Positions 61,593-64,000 of a stretch of DNA of 64,000 nt are shown here, piece after piece (position 1 is the stretch's first letter; every line of letters starts with the position of its first letter). The stretch is from NCBI RefSeq assembly GCF_030931715.1, contig NZ_CP133261.1:3450643-3514642 (forward strand), given 5' to 3'. The stretch comes from Tissierella sp. MB52-C2 (GTDB lineage: Bacteria > Bacillota > Clostridia > Tissierellales > Tissierellaceae). The position numbers were made by a program, and so were the translations under genes. The notes under the pieces are model-generated. The model made no database searches. It saw only the letters and a program-made list of their open reading frames with translations, and had not been told where the DNA came from.

Positions 61593-62966
61593 ATGACTAT
61601 TGCTGCAATTTCTACGGCTGTTGGTGAATCTGGAATAGGTATAGTAAGAATTAGCGGTAAAAATGCACTAAGTATTGGAAATGTAATATTTAGAGGTAGC
61701 AAGGTAGAGGAATTAAGTGAAAAATATAATAGGAAATTAGTATATGGCTACATTATAGATAAAAAAAATGACCAGCTAATAGACGAAGTTCTAATATCCT
61801 TTATGAAAGGACCTATGACATATACCAGAGAAGATATGGTAGAGATATACTGTCATGGTGGTATTATTTCAGTAAAAAAGGTACTAGAACTTATACTAAA
61901 TAGTGGAGCAAGGTTGGCTGAACCAGGAGAATTTACTAAAAGAGCATTTTTAAATGGAAGGCTGGATTTAGCCCAAGCTGAAGCTATTATAGATTTAATA
62001 AAGGCTAAGACCGATAAAAGCTTTGAAACATCTCTAGATCAATTGGAAGGTTCATTATCTAGAAAGATAAAGGAAATAAGAAATATATTATTGGAAATGA
62101 TCGCTCATGTGGAAGTTTCAATAGATTTCCCAGATGACGATATAGAAGAAGTTACCTATGATGATTTAGAGATAAATGGAAATAAGGTAAAGAAAGAAAT
62201 AGAAAAGCTTCTATCTACAGCAGATAGAGGTAAAATTCTAAGGGATGGATTGAATACTGTAATATTAGGTAAACCTAATGTTGGTAAATCATCTTTACTA
62301 AATGCAATCCTTCGTGAAAATAGGGCTATAGTAACTGATATACCAGGTACTACAAGAGATATTATAGAGGAATATGTTAATATAGATGGAATACCCCTTA
62401 GAATAGTAGATACTGCTGGTATTAGAGATACAGATGATATAGTGGAACAAATAGGCGTAGATAAGGCTAAGGAAACTGTTGAAAAGTCTGACCTAATCAT
62501 AGGAGTATTTGATGCTTCAAGGGAATTGTCAAATGAAGATTATGAAATAATAGATTTAATTAAAAACAAAAAGAGTATAGTTATTTTAAATAAAACTGAT
62601 TTACCTACTAAATATAATAGAGATTATTTAAAAAGCCTTATAAATAATAAAGAAATAATTGAAACCTCCATTACATCGGATATAGGTATAGATATATTAG
62701 AAAAATCTATAAAAGATATGTTTTATAGTGGAGAAGTAGAAATTTATTCCGATACTATAGTAACTAATATGAGACATAAAAATCAATTAATCAAGTCTCT
62801 AGAAAATATAACTCAGGCTTTAGAAGATATAAGAGGAAATGTACCCATAGATTGTATAGAAGTCGATTTAAAAAATTGTTGGGAAAACTTAGGTGAAATC
62901 TCAGGCGACACCATAGGAGAAGATATTTTAGATAAGATATTTTCTGAATTTTGTATAGGAAAGTAA
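61593..62966 (+). CDS. mnmE: tRNA modification GTPase MnmE
   Basis: 457 residues. N-terminal folate-binding domain (IAAISTAVGESGIGIVRISG), helical domain and G domain with GKPNVGKSSLLNAIL, DIPGTTRDIIEE, DTAGIRD and NKTD, and the C-terminal CIGK with the catalytic Cys. With MnmG it makes 5-(carboxymethyl)aminomethyl-uridine in tRNA. Confidence 0.97.
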   Translation: MTIAAISTAVGESGIGIVRISGKNALSIGNVIFRGSKVEELSEKYNRKLVYGYIIDKKNDQLIDEVLISFMKGPMTYTREDMVEIYCHGGIISVKKVLELILNSGARLAEPGEFTKRAFLNGRLDLAQAEAIIDLIKAKTDKSFETSLDQLEGSLSRKIKEIRNILLEMIAHVEVSIDFPDDDIEEVTYDDLEINGNKVKKEIEKLLSTADRGKILRDGLNTVILGKPNVGKSSLLNAILRENRAIVTDIPGTTRDIIEEYVNIDGIPLRIVDTAGIRDTDDIVEQIGVDKAKETVEKSDLIIGVFDASRELSNEDYEIIDLIKNKKSIVILNKTDLPTKYNRDYLKSLINNKEIIETSITSDIGIDILEKSIKDMFYSGEVEIYSDTIVTNMRHKNQLIKSLENITQALEDIRGNVPIDCIEVDLKNCWENLGEISGDTIGEDILDKIFSEFCIGK

Positions 62967-62970
62967 GAAA

Positions 62971-63120
62971 AGATAGTGAATAGTGAAAAGTGAATAGTGA
63001 AAAGTGTATAGATTTGAATTAATAAAGAATATCTATTTTAGTTTTTAGTTAATAGTTTCGAATAAATTCGAAACTTACCTGAACTATTCACTATTAGTTA
63101 TTAGTTATTCACTGGTTTAA
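62971..63120. repeat. Inverted-repeat element between mnmE and mnmG
   Basis: The left part contains agtgaatagtgaaaagtgaatagtgaaaag-like direct repeats, and the right part the complementary ctattcactattag..attcact. In the centre is a perfect hairpin GTTTCGAAT-AA-ATTCGAAAC (63055-63074). The region can fold into one long hairpin; no coding potential. Confidence 0.6.
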
Positions 63121-63136
63121 TAGAAAGGTGAAATTT

Positions 63137-64000
63137 ATGAAAGAAGTGAAAAAATATTTTGCAGGAGAATATGACGTTATAGTAATAGGTGCTGGCCATG
63201 CAGGTGTTGAAGCAGCTCTTTCTAGTAGTAGAATGGGCATGAATACCATGATAATGACAATGAGCTTAGATTCTATAGTAGCCTTATCTTGTAATCCTAA
63301 TATAGGAGGTACTGGGAAAGGTCACTTAGTAAGGGAAATAGATGCCCTTGGTGGAGAGATGGCATTAAATATAGATAAGTCCTTTATTCAATCAAGGATG
63401 TTAAATACATCTAAAGGTCCTGCAGTTCATTCTCTTAGGGTTCAAGCGGATAAAAACATGTATCATACTGAAATGAAGAAGGTATTAGAGGAAGAACCAA
63501 ATTTAACCCTAAGACAAGGAGAAGTAATAGATATATTATTAGAAAATAATGTAGTAAAAGGAGTCCTAACTAGAACAGGGGCAATTTATAATTGTAAGGC
63601 TGTAATATTAGCTACAGGAACTTATTTAAAGGGTAGAATATTTATGGGTGAAGTCAACTATGAATCAGGACCTGATGGAATGTTTCCTTCTATACTCTTA
63701 TCAGATGCATTAAAAGAAAAGGGTTTTAATATGAGAAGGCTTAAAACAGGTACGCCTGCCAGAGTTCATAAAGATAGTGTAGATTATTCAAAGATGGAAA
63801 TTCAACCAGGAGATAAAGAAGTTATACCTTTTTCTTTCTTAAATATGGATAAAACATTTGATAAAGAACAAGTTCCATGCTATTTAACTTATACTACAGA
63901 AAAGATGCATGAAATCATAAGAAATAATCTACATCGTTCTCCAATGTATGCAGGAGATATTGATGGGGTAGGTCCTAGGTATTGTCCTTCAATAGAAGAT
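63137..64000 (+). CDS. mnmG: tRNA modification enzyme MnmG, N-terminal part (cut by window end)
   Basis: The first 288 codons are present and the frame is open to the window end; full length is about 630. Start [28 protein letters not shown] has the FAD-binding GxGxxGxE motif, followed by [25 protein letters not shown] and [21 protein letters not shown]. Forms the MnmEG complex. Ribosome site GAAAGGTGA. Confidence 0.96.
   Translation, partial: MKEVKKYFAGEYDVIVIGAGHAGVEAALSSSRMGMNTMIMTMSLDSIVALSCNPNIGGTGKGHLVREIDALGGEMALNIDKSFIQSRMLNTSKGPAVHSLRVQADKNMYHTEMKKVLEEEPNLTLRQGEVIDILLENNVVKGVLTRTGAIYNCKAVILATGTYLKGRIFMGEVNYESGPDGMFPSILLSDALKEKGFNMRRLKTGTPARVHKDSVDYSKMEIQPGDKEVIPFSFLNMDKTFDKEQVPCYLTYTTEKMHEIIRNNLHRSPMYAGDIDGVGPRYCPSIED

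Overview
The window is a low-GC Firmicute chromosome segment, most like an anaerobic, amino-acid-fermenting member of the Clostridia/Tissierellia. Three things point there: the AT-rich codon use, a selenocysteine-containing Stickland reductase (betaine/sarcosine reductase component B), and a gene order around the origin (dnaA-dnaN-S4 protein-recF-remB-gyrB-gyrA-rsbV-rsbW-sigB-rRNA) that I recall being shared with Clostridioides difficile. The species cannot be named from sequence reading alone.

Layout. 1-2,000: start of a DUF1002 gene and serS with a T-box leader, interrupted by a hairpin-rich dispersed repeat. 2,290-5,500: two-component system beside a TraX-like membrane protein. 5,570-9,900: PTS-IIC-like permease, NiaR-type repressor, DnaI-like helicase loader, DnaD-domain protein, acetyltransferase. 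10,090-16,250: dnaB, rplI, gdpP, DUF2232, MazG-like, then rpsR-ssb-rpsF. 17,100-23,500: Pho regulon (pstSCAB-phoU, phoP/phoR-like pair) with a tandem Pho-box upstream. 23,500-28,060: aminotransferase, DUF951, MscS, DUF3343, yedF, DUF5711. 28,300-30,600: four-gene operon built from re-used small modules (DUF2089, DUF4097, SHOCT-like). 30,680-37,330: MocR-type regulator, BCCT transporter, grdH/grdI-like reductase genes (UGA = Sec) and a divergent TetR regulator. 37,350-40,470: M-box riboswitch, a 13-codon leader ORF and mgtA. 40,450-43,300: hydrolase, YkvI-like protein and a perfect 598-bp tandem duplication. 43,290-48,400: 16S-tRNA-Ala-23S-5S operon on the minus strand with two strong tandem promoters. 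48,440-57,450: sigB operon, gyrA, gyrB, remB, recF, S4 protein, dnaN. 57,300-59,350: dnaA and a bipartite oriC. 59,350-64,000: rpmH, rnpA, yidD, yidC, jag, mnmE and mnmG (cut by the window end).

Replication therefore starts near 57.3-59.3 kb, and the genes on either side are mostly transcribed away from it. The biological themes are: origin and replisome; phosphate, magnesium and serine-tRNA sensing; selenium-dependent reduction of a methylated amine with its probable uptake carrier; and a sigB-type stress switch. The points most worth a second look are the split selenoprotein with a UGA-proximal hairpin, the 13-codon ORF between the M-box terminator and mgtA, the modular 28.3-30.6 kb operon, the repeat lying inside the serS leader and behind the rRNA operon, the perfect 598-bp duplication, and the DnaA-trio element.
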